Origin: Siphonodentalium dalli
Lineage: Eukaryota; Mollusca; Scaphopoda; Gadilida; Siphonodentaliidae
DNA length: 64,000 nt
Assembly: GCA_032622095.1 (NCBI GenBank)
Contig: CP136061.1
Location: 84,604,324-84,668,323 of the forward strand
Direction of reading: 5' to 3'
Shown here: in pieces, positions 1 to 11,136 of the stretch
How the letters are laid out: the number at the start of each line of letters is the position of its first letter
Numbering within the stretch: the stretch's first letter is position 1
Made by a program: the position numbers and the translations under genes
Notes under the pieces: model-generated
Told to the model about the DNA's origin: nothing
Databases searched by the model: none
The model's input: only the letters and a program-made list of their open reading frames with translations

Positions 1-75
1 GACAGACCGAAGATATTTCAGGCTGTTGAAGCTTTATTTGACCGGTTTTGGTCGGTTTGTTGGGTAAAGGGTTAA
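1..75. mobile_element. Right-end fragment of a TTAA-flanked (piggyBac-type) MITE
   Basis: The window opens inside a repeat whose complete relatives lie at 31,090-31,526 and 59,222-61,778. The end reads TTGGGTAAAGGGTTAA, and the other end of the family is TTAACCCTTTACCCAACA. A TTAA target and ends starting with CCC fit piggyBac-type non-autonomous elements. Family assignment is inference. Confidence 0.6.
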
Positions 76-465
76 ATTAGTCTCTGCCGGTAAGCATAAT
101 AGTTAGATGAACGTCAGAGGTGTTGGTGGTTCGATGGTCTAAGCAGGGGTGAGTCTGTATCTCTTAGACACGAGTAGTTATTCCAAGAGGTAGGGTATCA
201 TGCGGCCAAATAAGGTCTGAGATATCATGATACCCTTTTCTATGACGTGTATCATACTATTGTTTACTATAGGATGAAACAGATTTGATCATCCCTCGAC
301 TATACAATGGTTACTAACATGCTACCAGTTGTAACCAATTAAGAATATGATCTTGTAAATTATGCTTGTAAGTTCTTATAATATGATAAAACGACGTTAA
401 ACTCTCAATCAATAAATCAATCGATGGATGTCTAGTCTATAGTGATGTGAAATTAGTTGCCCATT
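76..465. other. Unassigned AT-rich sequence
   Basis: No coding exon, RNA gene or recognised repeat seen here. Confidence 0.5.
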
Positions 466-1274
466 CAGTTGTGTCTGGATTCTGGCCATAGGAAACAAAT
501 GACGTTTTGACGTCATGACGCCGTAACTGCCCTCCTTTTGGTTACAAATGAAACTGATCTAATATGAACCTATGCAGAACATATTCATAACAACTTACTG
601 TTTATAAATAAATAAATACTTCAGTTGTCCATTGCCACATATCAGAAGTTGTGAGGTAGCAAATTCGTTTCATTACTGATTCCGCGATTTTGTGAAACCA
701 CTGCTGGAAGTCACTTGATTTTTTCACGAAAAAGTTGTCTTGCTAAAAATTTCACTTCACGGAATACTGTAAATTATGTGTGATGTCAAAAGTACGTATG
801 CCCGCCTGTTACCTATACATGACCCGAGCTCGGCACTAGCATGGTCGTTATTATTTATATCTCCCACGTATTGTGCTTACTTATAAAGACCCCACTTGCG
901 CGCCCGAGCTCGGGTCGTGTATAGGTAACAGGTGGGCGCGCGTACTTGTGACGTCACACATAAATTACATTATACCGTGAAGGAGAAATTTTTATTCACA
1001 CAACAATTTCGTGGAAAAATAACGTGACTTCCGGCAGTGGTTTCACAAAATCGCGGATTCAGCAATGAAACAAATTTAATACTTCACAACTTCCGATATG
1101 TGGCAATGGACAACTGATGTATTTATTTATTTATAAACAGTAAGTTGTTATGAATACGTCCTGCAAAGGTTAATATTAGATCAGTTTCATTTGTTAGCTA
1201 AATGAAGGCAGTTATGGCGTCGTGACGTCAAAACGTCATTTCATCTCTGCGGGCCAGAATTCAGACATGACTGG
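466..1274. mobile_element. Foldback element, ~370-bp inverted arms
   Basis: Two long imperfect inverted arms (about 466-835 and 901-1,274) surround a ~65-bp spacer. The outer ends are CAGTTGTGTCTGGATTCTGG and its near-complement. Near the spacer the arms carry GACCCGAGCTCGG and its complement. No open frame is present, so this is a non-autonomous foldback element. Superfamily unknown. Confidence 0.8.
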
Positions 1275-1865
1275 ACGCGTTGTGTAGTCTTCGCTAAATC
1301 GCAGCGACGTACATTGTAGTCTATAGCATTCACTATATACATTACAATATAGAGGCTTTTATTATCAAAGGCCGATAGGCTATATTAAGGCATTATGTAC
1401 TTATCGAAGTCCACTGGCATCCAAAACAATCTACACTAACAATCAAGCATTCGCGTCGCTGACATGCGTATATATAGGCCTAATATATATGCATATAGTT
1501 CCATGACTATTTGCACGATCCTTTGCATTGTCCGTCTTCTTACTATTATGTCGGGGTCGTTCTATATATGCCTTGCATATTATCATATTATACATTTAAC
1601 CTTGACAGTTACAATCACTGGGGAAAGGAAGTTCATCCCAGATCAGGGAACACATCAAACTATAACTATACCATCGTATGTACTATCGGACATTTGTTTT
1701 TTTTTATCTTGATCTACAGTGCATTAGATGTCGCCACAAGTGTTAAATTTATGCCATGACGTCACGGATACTCATAACTACCCATGCAGTTTTTTATTCT
1801 TTCACAATGGCGACATTTTGGTGCTAAATTTTTACGATGTAAACATCCTGTGGCCAAGAAACATT
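1275..1865. other. Unassigned sequence between two foldback elements
   Basis: Short overlapping open frames (1,464-1,759) show no family resemblance or coding character. Nothing else recognised. Confidence 0.45.
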
Positions 1866-2404
1866 TAAAGGTGGATTATCTCTTTGTAAACATGTATTAT
1901 ATAGTTACCGGGGTATAAAATATTAGATCTGAATCGAAGACTCCTGTCCGGAAATGCTTCTATTGATTAATATTGATTTTATTTCAAATATTTTCTGGTT
2001 AAAAAAAGGTGTGGTTTAGCTAACGAACAATAGTAGTTACTGTTAACAGAGACCAGAAATTTTATTGCGTAATTTTGTCATAAATAAATGTTAATTATAC
2101 CCATTGTCGCTTATAACTATGGAATATAACAATACAACCAAGCAATCTGGGACATTTGACGTTCGGAACGTAGCCATAGGAACAGCCTAATGCTCTCTAT
2201 TGCTATATGGTATCACCCGAATGGTCTAAAAATAGACAAATAAAGTGTCCCAATTAATCGTCTCATTTCATAATAAAATATTCGAAATAAAATCAATATT
2301 AATTGATAGAAGGCTTTCCGGACAGGAGTCTTTGGTTCATATTTATTATTTTATACCCACACAACTATTTCAAATTTGTTATTTAAAGAGATAATCCATC
2401 TTTA
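1866..2404. mobile_element. Foldback/MITE with TTAAAGRTGGATTATC termini
   Basis: Inverted arms of about 135 bp each (1,866-~1,995 and ~2,265-2,404) share the end TTAAAGRTGGATTATC and an internal block around GACTCCTGTCCGGAAA. A lone copy of the terminal sequence sits at 31,523-31,545. Non-coding. Confidence 0.75.
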
Positions 2405-3568
2405 AGACACTTCAGGTATGGGGTATATTATTTGTGGATTCAGAATGAATTTTAATTTTAAAGATGGTCTAATCTCTTCTCTCCAAATTTTATATAGATT
2501 CCACAGGAATAAAATAATACTGTATTTTTCATTGATTTCGTGGTTTGGCCCCAACCACGAAATCAACATCAACAAAAAAACTGAGTAATCAGGGTTGGTA
2601 GAGTACTATGCATCGTCTAATCCCTTCTAATCGGTCTAGGCGGATATTTTACATATTAAATCGGAAGGTAGTTTACATAATTTGGAAATGCTGTTTCCTC
2701 ATTTATTGTTATATTAGGCTTTGCATCATTGGTTCATTCATTGGGTGATAAAATAAACACTTTGATAGCAATTTAAAACCAACAAATGATGCTTTAACTA
2801 CTATGCACGCTGGATTTCCATGGTGTTTCTCTAATTCATAGTTGATTTTTTTCCATGCAATTTAAGCATATATTTAACGGATATATGACCATTGAACCAT
2901 ATAGAGATAATTACATTTTTAGTTCTTATTAAACCTGATTATGCCATGTTTTATCTATTGTTATTTATAATTTATTTGGTACTTAATTGAATGAACTTTA
3001 ATTATTCAACAATAAGTTGGTTGTGCTTTGACAATGCTTAGTAACGACGGCAATAAATTCTGATCGTAATGCGATTTTCTATAAACCGAACAGAAGGCTG
3101 GTCTGAAGAGTGTGCGGTTTGGAGAGGTTTTCCTGTACAAGACATCATCTAATCCCTTTTTTTCTAGTTTGTATACTATAAACAATGGCCAATCAATAGA
3201 GCTCTTGATAAAGGCTAATGGTTACATGAAGACATTAAATAACTACCTCGCCAGCGTGTGAAATTAGGGGGGAGGTCAAGTGACCAAATTTGAATTGGGA
3301 TTTCCATGCAAATCTGCGGAGAAAAAGTTACAGAGTTGCACATACTTCTGAGTGTGATTTGATGTGGTATGGGAAACAACAGGTATTTATCTGGTGGGTC
3401 CACTCGTTCCATTATAACGTTGGTGCATTTATTTTTTGAATTTTGTATTGATTTTTCAAATGTAGGTCAAGTTCACTTGACCCCCCCCCCCCCCTTAAGC
3501 CAGTGCTTGCACTGATAGCATGATGTCCTTTACCTGGAGATCCATTTATTCAATATTGGCTACTCAAA
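2405..3568. other. Mostly unassigned AT-rich sequence, with a short RT-like scrap
   Basis: At 3,219-3,239 a short stretch (GGTTACATGAAGACATTAAA) repeats the sequence at 4,493-4,512, which there encodes part of the reverse-transcriptase remnant. A poly-C run lies at about 3,480-3,494. Nothing else recognised. Confidence 0.4.
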
Positions 3569-3785
3569 TACAGTACTGCTCTAAATAATCGACTCCTTAA
3601 CGACAGCAGAATTATGGGTAACTTTTCAGGATTTAGTCGGAAATATGGCTTGTTGCCAGTCATCGGAAAGCTCTCCCCGAGAGCTTTCCGATGGATGGCA
3701 ACAAGCCATATTTCTGACTAAATCCTGAAAAGTTAGCCATAATTCTGCTGTCGTTAAGGAGTTGATTATTTAGAGCATTACTGTA
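3569..3785. mobile_element. Perfectly foldable MITE, family TACAGTAMTGCTCTAAATAA
   Basis: A 217-bp near-perfect palindrome; the arms meet at GAGAGCTTTCCGAT-type sequence near 3,670. The other copies are 16,613-16,830 and the interrupted one at 32,414-33,893. TA at both ends is compatible with a TA target site. Non-coding. Confidence 0.85.
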
Positions 3786-3878
3786 TGTCGAAAACCAGCT
3801 ATTGTTGGTACTGTTAATGTGGATCTCGAAATATGATACCTTGATCCACGAATTCACATCCCCACAAATAGTCCAAGT

Positions 3879-3978
3879 CTTCTCTTACTAAAACCAGCTA
3901 AGATATTGAGATGGCGAGATGCTAACATCTCGCCATCCCAATATCTTAGGTGGTTTTAGTACGAGAAGACTTGGACTA
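3879..3978. mobile_element. 100-bp palindromic MITE, TIR TAGTCCAAGTCTTCTC
   Basis: Almost perfect inverted repeat beginning TAGTCCAAGTCTTCTC and ending with its complement. A 907-bp relative with the same termini is at 28,710-29,616, so this looks like a deleted derivative in which the arms nearly touch. Confidence 0.85.
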
Positions 3979-4492
3979 CCCCACAAGATGAACTTTCTAT
4001 AAGAAACCACGAAAGAAAATTGATGCCGACGAAATCATAGCCATTCACAGTAGATATGAACATGGTGGGGAAATCATGTGGTTTCGAGTTGATGAGTATC
4101 GCGCATTCAAAATGGCCGAGGCGATTGAAAACGCGACCTGAAACGAGGAAAAAAAAGTTATAAACTATGATAAGATATATTACGTAGTATTTTGGCAGCT
4201 ACGAGCATATACTATACTATTTTTCAAACAAGCTGATACCTCATTTTGTGTCTAAACTCACAGTTGTTTGCTCTAACATTCTGACCAAAGTTGTCAGTCA
4301 ACAGATTTTCCTAGATATATGTACCTGGTTATTCCACGAATGTTTTAGAAAACTACTGGGTATTTCCCCAACAAATAAATTCGCAACTTTAAAAAAAAAA
4401 TAGACTAGCATATGCTCATAGCAGTCAAGATGCTGTTTTATGTCAGTTCCTGAGATCATACATTATAAAGACTAATGGTTTCACAAGTGCAG

Positions 4493-6407
4493 GTTACATG
4501 AAGACATTAAATTATAAAGATCCAGAAACATTTCGATTACTATATGCCAGCATGGTCAGACCTATGCTATTTTGGAGTACTGCCATATAGTGTGGTGTCC
4601 ACATTTGAAATATCAGATCGATAAACTGGAGAAGGTTCAAAGGAAAGCGTCAAAGATGGTACGACAGTTTAAAGAATTATCATACAGAGAACGGTTAGTT
4701 AAACTCTATCTTATGAGCCTCAAATATCGCAGGTTCAGAGGTTATTTGATTTAGGTATACAAATTAATCAGAGGACATTACAACCTAGATATAGATAATT
4801 TATTTCAAAGAGGGTTGTATACAAAAACTCGTGAACATTCACTGAAAATACAGAAACAGAATGTGAACAAAAATATAAAGATATTCTCATTCACGCAACG
4901 CGTGATTAACGACTAGAACTCCCTGCCAGATATGATAGTATGATTAACGACTGGAACTCCCTGCCAGATATGATAGTATGATTAATGACTGGAACTCCCT
5001 GCCAGATATGATAGTATGATTAACGACTGGAACTCCCTGCCAGATATGATAGTATGATTAACGACTGGAACTCCACGCCAGATATGATAGTATGATTAAC
5101 GACTGGAACTCCCCGCCAGATATGATAGTATGATTAACGACTGGAACTCCCCGCCAGATATGATAGTATGATTAACGACTGGATGAACTCCCTGCCAGAT
5201 ATGATAGTATGATTAACGACTGGAACTCCCTGCCAGATATGATAGTATGATTAACGACTGGAACTCCCTGCCAGATATGATAGTATGATTAACGACTGGA
5301 ACTCCCCGCCAGATATGATAGTATGATTAACGACTGGAACTCCCTGCCAGATATGATAGTATGATTAACGACTGGAACTCCCTGCCAGATATGATAGTAT
5401 GATTAACGACTGGAACTCCCCGCCCGATATGATAGTATGATTAACGACTGGAACTCCCTGCCAGATATGATAGTATGATTAACGACTGGAACTCACTGCC
5501 AGATATGATAGTATGATTAACGACTGGAACTCCCCGCCAGATATGATAGTATGATTAACGACTGGAACTCCCCGCCAGATATGATAGTATGATTAACGAC
5601 TGGAACTCCCCGCCAGATATGATAGTATGATTAACGACTGGATGAACTCCCTGCCAGATATGATAGTATGATTAACGACTGGAACTCCCTGCCAGATATG
5701 ATAGTATGATTAACGACTGGATGAACTCCTTGCCAGATATGATAGTATGATTAACGACAGGAACTCCCTGTCAGATATGATAGTATGATTAACGACTGGA
5801 ACTCCCTGCCAGATATGATATTATGATTAACGACTGGAACTCCCCGCCAGATATGATAGTATGATTAACGACTGGATGAACTCCCTGCCAGATATGATAG
5901 TATGATTAACGACTGGAACTCCCTGCCAGATATGATAGTATGATTAACGACTGGAACTCCCTGCCAGATATGATATTATGATTAACGACTGGAACTCCCC
6001 GCCAGATATGATAGTATGATTAACGACTGGAACTCCCTGCCAGATATGATAGTATGATTAACGACTGGAACTCCCCGCCAGATATGATAGTATGATTAAC
6101 GACTGGAACTCCCCGCCAGATATGATAGTATGATTAACGACTGGATGAACTCCCTGCCAGATATGATAGTATGATTAACGACTGGAACTCCCTGCCAGAT
6201 ATGATAGTATGATTAACGACTGGATGAACTCCCTGCCAGATATGATAGTATGATTAACGACTGGAACTCCCTGCCAGATATGATAGTATGATTAACGACT
6301 GGAACTCCCTGCCAGATATGATAGTAGAGGCAGTTGATCTATCTGAATTTAAAACTTATTTGGATTTGTTCTTCTACAGCAAGAAGTATCAATTTGAAGA
6401 CTCTTAA
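4493..6407 (+). pseudogene. Non-LTR retrotransposon reverse-transcriptase C-terminus (broken)
   Basis: From 4,493 the frame encodes a segment ending in MVRPML. After a small frameshift near 4,570 it continues as EYCHIVWCPHLKYQIDKLEK, the conserved thumb/C-terminal region of CR1/L2/Jockey-like reverse transcriptases (family-level knowledge). Downstream codons give a VYK..RG..N block, then the conserved RVINDWNSLP motif at about 4,899-4,930. That motif is blown up into the minisatellite at 4,904-6,326. The frame resumes after the array (V-E-A-V-D-L-S...) and stops at 6,405-6,407. A short 3' UTR ends in a (TGA)n-like tail at 6,498-6,515, typical of CR1/L2 3' ends. The endonuclease and the catalytic RT core are missing, so this is a dead 5'-truncated copy. 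Confidence 0.8.
4904..6326 (+). repeat. 38-bp minisatellite (~37 copies) grown from an RT coding motif
   Basis: The unit begins GATTAACGACTGGAACTCCC and is 38 bp; some copies are 41 bp because of an inserted ATG triplet after CTGG. In frame it spells the V-I-N-D-W-N-S-L-P motif of the flanking retrotransposon. Because 38 is not a multiple of 3, the array destroys the frame. Copies vary at a few positions (CCCTG/CCCCG, AGTAT/ATTAT). Confidence 0.95.
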
Positions 6408-6615
6408 TTATCTGGTTATCAGACGAGCTGCTATTTGTTAAATTGTCACTAAATATTATATAATTGTTACCGGGACGATAAAGACTTGCCCTGTAGATTG
6501 ATGATGATGATGATTATGTTTTTGCACATTTGGAATGCGTGGTACTCACCAACTTCGAAACCACGTGATTCCCCACTGTGATGAATCAAGAAAAGCTTCT
6601 ATAAATTAATATAAA

Positions 6616-7006
6616 TTTTAATCAGAATTTCTGATGACATTCTTGGACAGTTTAGGGGATATATTTAGATCAGAAATCCACATAAATATGGAGCATACCA
6701 AGAGAGAGCACTCTATTTTGCTAGCACCCTCAATCAAGGCAAATTGCAGAACAGCTAAAAGATTTAAATCAGATTACGATCGAAATAAACCATTTTATTA
6801 TGCCTTTATAGGCAAATAATATTCCCCATCTTCAGTTTTATCTGTAGTTTATTCACAAAATGGCTATTTGGTGTCTTGAAATTGGGACTTATTCAAATTA
6901 TTGAATAATTGAGTAATTGAGGCGCAGAAGAGATGTACCATCAAGCCAATAATAGAGAATAAAAACAAATCTTCCATAACTATGTATCAATGGGAACTAT
7001 CAAATA
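6616..7006. other. Unassigned sequence
   Basis: A 61-codon open frame (6,634-6,819, plus) has no recognisable domain. No other feature. Confidence 0.35.
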
Positions 7007-7883
7007 ACAAGACAGTCAATGACTGTAGGGTCGCTCACCAGACCACAAAGACTGATAAGACTGGGACTCTTGAGACCATAACAGTCAGAACTTTTCATAA
7101 TCACTTTAAAAGAAGTAGATCTAAATAGGATATGTGGCTAGAGAGGCTTCATGTATGTAGATTGGTGAATATCCACCTTGAAATTACCAACTATACACTA
7201 CTGATCAGCCCCCTCCTCCAGCTCAACAAGTCCCCTCCAGACTCCCAAAGTCTTAGGTTGGAATTTCTCAACCAACAACTCAAACTTTCTCAATTGTTTG
7301 AAATTTCCAATCTCACAAGCACGTTTTTATTAAACCATTTAGACATGTTTGAAGCCCAATTATCCATGGACCCAAAACACCATACATGTATGTCAAATTA
7401 ATCAGTCAGGTAGTTCCAAGGTAGATGATTTAATGAATTTGGTATTTCAATGATTTTATTAGACACAAAAGTGTTAACTCCCCATAGCCCCATGATTTCT
7501 TAACAGGTTGACCTCATGTTAACAAATCTGAATCTCAGTCACTAAAGGATTCTCCAACTATATGAAAGCTAAATAGTCCAACCTCTCTTGAGAAGACATT
7601 TTAAGAATTACTATAGAGACATATAGTTATGTTTCTGGTCCCACCCTATTTAACCTGGTGACCCCATCTGAATAAATTTGAATCCCAGACACCAAAAAAC
7701 CCTTCATACTTATTATCAGTAAAATAGACCTGATGGTCCTTGTGAAGGAAGCATATTAAGAGGGAAACTGTCCTTCGCTTGGCCCCTATGTGTAAGCCAA
7801 ATAGTCCAACCTCTCTTGAGAAGACATTTTAAGAATTACTATAGAGACATACAGTTATGTCCCTGGTCCCACCCTATTTATAA

Positions 7884-8613
7884 GAAATGAACGGCGGTTT
7901 CAATGTGGTCATGGGATTTTGACCGCGAGAAAAATTCAGCCAACTGCATGAACCCCAAAGGGGTTCATGCGGAGTTTGCTGATTTTTTATCGCGGTCAAA
8001 ACCCATGACCACGTTGAATCAGCCATTTATTATTTATATTTATATACTTACGCTCTTTAAAACACTTCTCGAAATATGTCCGTTTTTTGTCAAAAACACT
8101 TTTTCAAATATCTCCGTTATTTCGTTTATAAAAATAATTTCCTATTTCTATATTTCGCTCTATATTTCGCTGTATTTTCCTATTTCGATTTTTCGTGCTA
8201 TTTCGCTGTATTTTCATATTTCACTTTTTCGTTGTATTTCATATTTCGATAATTCGCTATATTTGACATATTATGGGATATGGGATTATATGATAACCAA
8301 CATTCTGATAGTCAATCGAACATCTCGTGCCACCCGTGCTCGGCGATTAGATGCCACTAGCCATCCAATCGTGAACCTCGATTACATATTGTTTGGTATC
8401 AAATCCTTGGCATATTGGCTGACTAGATACTCAAGCAGTCGGTAATGTCCGACAATCCCCAGTGATTTCCGGGACCAATGTGTTCATAAACCTATGAACG
8501 ACATTGAAAGTGACGTCACGTTATGTTCATAGGTTTATGAACGCATTGAATAAGGGGGCGTGTCTACCGTAATGCTATGGGGAAATCGGAAAGAGATATC
8601 AGGTGTATGTAAA
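7884..8613. mobile_element. 730-bp insertion inside the F1 element
   Basis: TATAA lies on both sides (7,879-7,883 and 8,614-8,618) and the interrupted F1 unit resumes exactly after it, so TATAA is a probable 5-bp target duplication. The insert contains one hairpin at about 7,886-8,025 (arms meeting at CCCCAAAGGGG) and another at about 8,480-8,550. The 180-codon frame across it mostly reads AT-rich repeats and hairpin arms, so I do not call a gene. Confidence 0.55.
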
Positions 8614-9089
8614 TATAACCTGGTGACCCCATCTCAATATATTTGAATCCCAGACACCAAAGAACCCTTCATACTAAGTATCAGTAAAATAGACCTGATG
8701 GTCCTTGTGAAGGAAGCATATTAAGAGTGAAACTGTCCTTCGCTTGGCCCCTATTTGACCAGGTGACCCCATTAAAAAAAATCTGAATTGCAGTCAAACA
8801 AGAACATTCCATGCTAAATAAGCCAACTAGTTCTTGGCTCTTGCAAACATATTTTAAGAATTACTATGTGGTGAAATAGTTATGTCTGTGGCTCTGCCCT
8901 TTTTAAACTTTGTGATCACATTTTCACCCAAGGTAATTTCATACCAAATATAAGCAAATAGGCCATTTGATTCTTGCATAGAAGACATATCATGAATTAC
9001 TATGGAGAGAAAGAGTAATGTACTGGCCTTGCACCTGGTGACCCTGATAAATGTCCTGTTGGAAGATGTGAACAATACATGAGAGAGAG

Positions 9090-9410
9090 AGAGATATATA
9101 TATATATATATATACGAAATTTGGACCATAAAACGTCATTTCCGCAACAAAGGACTGACGTCACAATAGGCCAAACGCGGACCTAAAACGAAGAGAAATG
9201 TCGGAAGATTCAATCATCGTGCTGAATACGAGAAAAAGGAGGTCCTTGTACATGATACATCTGCCGAATGAACTATGAACATTATCGCCTGAAGAGTTGC
9301 CCAAGCAACGAAATGCATAGTGAGGTGTGTTCTACATAATATCATTGAAAATCTTCGGACTGTGTTTCTTTTCTGATTCATATATATATATATATATAAA
9401 TATTTTTTGG
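9090..9410. repeat. (TA)n-flanked insertion in the F1 element
   Basis: TA dinucleotide runs at 9,092-9,115 and 9,379-9,399 bracket about 260 bp that have no counterpart in other F1 copies. Origin unknown. Confidence 0.4.
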
Positions 9411-10247
9411 AGTTGTGTCCCTGGCCCTGCCCACATTTTACCCAGTGACCTCATTTGAACAATCTGAACTCCAGTCAACCAAGGATCCTTCATACCAAAT
9501 ATGAACCCATTTGGCCTGATGGTATTTGAGAAGATGTTTAAAAGAATCACTATGGAGGGAAAGAGTTATGGCCCTGGCTTCACAACTATTTGACCCAGTG
9601 ACCTAATTTGAACAAATCTGAATGTGAGTCACCTAGGGAATATCCACACCAAATATGAACCCATTCGGCCTTATAGTTCTGGAAAAGAAGTCGTTCTAAG
9701 AATTACTATGGAGGAAAGGAGTTATGGCCTTGGTTTCGAAACTATTTGACCCAGTGACCTCATTTGAACATATATGAATGAGAGTCACCTAGGGAACATC
9801 CACACCAAATATGAACCCATTTGGTGTTACGGTTCCAGAGGAGAAGATGTTCAAAAAATTGTTGACGGACGGACGGTAGAACGGACGGATGGACGGACGA
9901 GGAGTGATGACTATAGCTCCACCAGAGACTTCGTATCAGGTGAGCTAAAAAGTGTGGTAAGGCAGACAGTTAACTCATAGGTTAGCACATTTCCAGGATA
10001 GCTAACTCTTGAAAAACCTATGAAAACAACACTGTTTGCTGAAGTTGCCCCGGCACCATCAAATGAAGACATATTAAATAGGAAACGAACTGAAGCGGCA
10101 CCGTCAAATGAAGACATATTAAATAGGAAACAAACTTTATTTAACCATAACATATATAACAAATTAATCACATGTATGTGATACAAGCAAGTGGAGAGGC
10201 ACGTCCACAATTACAGGCCCACTTAATATTCGAACCCCCAATTCACA

Positions 10248-10710
10248 TATGTGACCTGCCATATCAAATCCAGTCGTAAGTCAGGATTTTTTACCCTGTG
10301 CCAATGCATTCTCTTATATATGCGAGTCGACCATAGGTCGCCTCGCATATATAAGAGAATGCATTGGCCTAACAATTTTTTTTACAATTTTAATAATTTT
10401 TTCTTGTATTCTTTAACAATTTTATAATTTCACCCATACAGAGCCCCAGACAAACATGAGCAGACAACACTCTTCTATATGCTTCTATATATGTGTGGGG
10501 CTCCCTGCAGGGTAATGGATGTTTTTTATTTTATGTCCTAAAAATTGTAAGAAACATTTATTTAAAAAAAATTCTAAAAAATTGTTAGGCCAATGCATTC
10601 TCTTATATATGCGAGGCGACCTATGGTCGACTCGCATATATAAGAGAATGCATTGGCACTGGGTAAAAAAATCCCGACTTACGACTGGATTTGATATGGC
10701 GGGTCACATA
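10248..10710. mobile_element. Composite hairpin MITE, TIR TATGTGACCYGCCATATC
   Basis: Ends are TATGTGACCTGCCATATC and its complement. Each arm continues into a ~69-bp near-perfect hairpin (10,300-10,368 and 10,589-10,657) built from GCCAATGCATTCTCTTATAT. Between them lies a ~200-bp AT-rich middle with a further GAGCCCC/GGGGCTC stem around 10,440-10,505. Other copies: 15,213-15,573 (cut short) and 38,471-39,410 (interrupted). Confidence 0.85.
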
Positions 10711-10739
10711 TTATATACCATTTGAAAGAGTAAGTTCCA

Positions 10740-11085
10740 AAACATTGTATTTTGAACTTATTCGATGTAATAAACTGTGAACATGTTGTTTTTATTGATA
10801 AACTGGCATCTGTTATGTGATAAGGTTTATGCACAAAGTCAATTATTTTCAATGTAAGGGGAATAACTCTATATATTTAGATATAGAGTTATTCCCCTTC
10901 CATTGAAAATACGTCTTTATGTTGAATTCTGGGAGTCAAAAGGGGGATATGATTTTATCATTTCAGCTATTTTCTATTACTCTTTGGGCATCTTACTTGA
11001 CACATAGTATTTTATGGCATAGATTGTTATTAAAACCGTAGATAAATAATTGGTGACTCGAAAATTAAGTTGGCCTTTAAACTAT
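10740..11085. mobile_element. Dispersed repeat with GGGGAATAACTCT hairpin
   Basis: A hairpin at about 10,848-10,912 (GGGGAATAACTCT against AGAGTTATTCCCC) lies in a ~340-bp block. The same block with the same hairpin recurs at 47,935-48,305, in the TPRA1 exon 2-3 intron. Non-coding. Confidence 0.65.
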
Positions 11086-11136
11086 ACTAATGCCAGGGTT
11101 TAATTTTTTTGTATCACCTGACTCCTGACCAGGTTT

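Larger units (their letters stand above)
4061..6580. repeat. Inverted flanks around the retrotransposon remnant
   Basis: 4,061-4,114 and 6,526-6,580 are inverted copies of each other (TGTGGTTTCGAGTTGATGAG against CTCACCAACTTCGAAACCAC). They enclose the non-LTR remnant, which suggests the retroelement 3' end landed inside an older foldback element. Confidence 0.55.
7007..9951 (+). mobile_element. Pearl/HINE-like element, family F1 (with insertions)
   Basis: Starts with the small hairpin GACAGTCAATGACTGT followed by GGGTCGCTCACC, and ends with hairpin GAGACTTCGTATC then AGGTGAGCTAAAAA. GCTCACC and GGTGAGC form a subterminal inverted repeat. The interior is degenerate ~155-bp tandem units (TTTGACCCAGTGACC... 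AAGAATTACTATGGAGG) and a GGACGGACGG microsatellite near 9,866-9,900. This is the layout described for bivalve pearl elements. No protein is encoded. Two insertions split it (7,884-8,613 and about 9,090-9,410). Confidence 0.75.

Noticed and set aside
4904..6326. CRISPR-like array
   Set aside because: Units are contiguous without spacers and derive from a retrotransposon motif in a eukaryotic genome.
7903..8445. 180-codon plus-strand frame
   Set aside because: It runs through a hairpin insertion and AT-rich simple repeats (many I/Y/F/S residues). No domain and no splice context.
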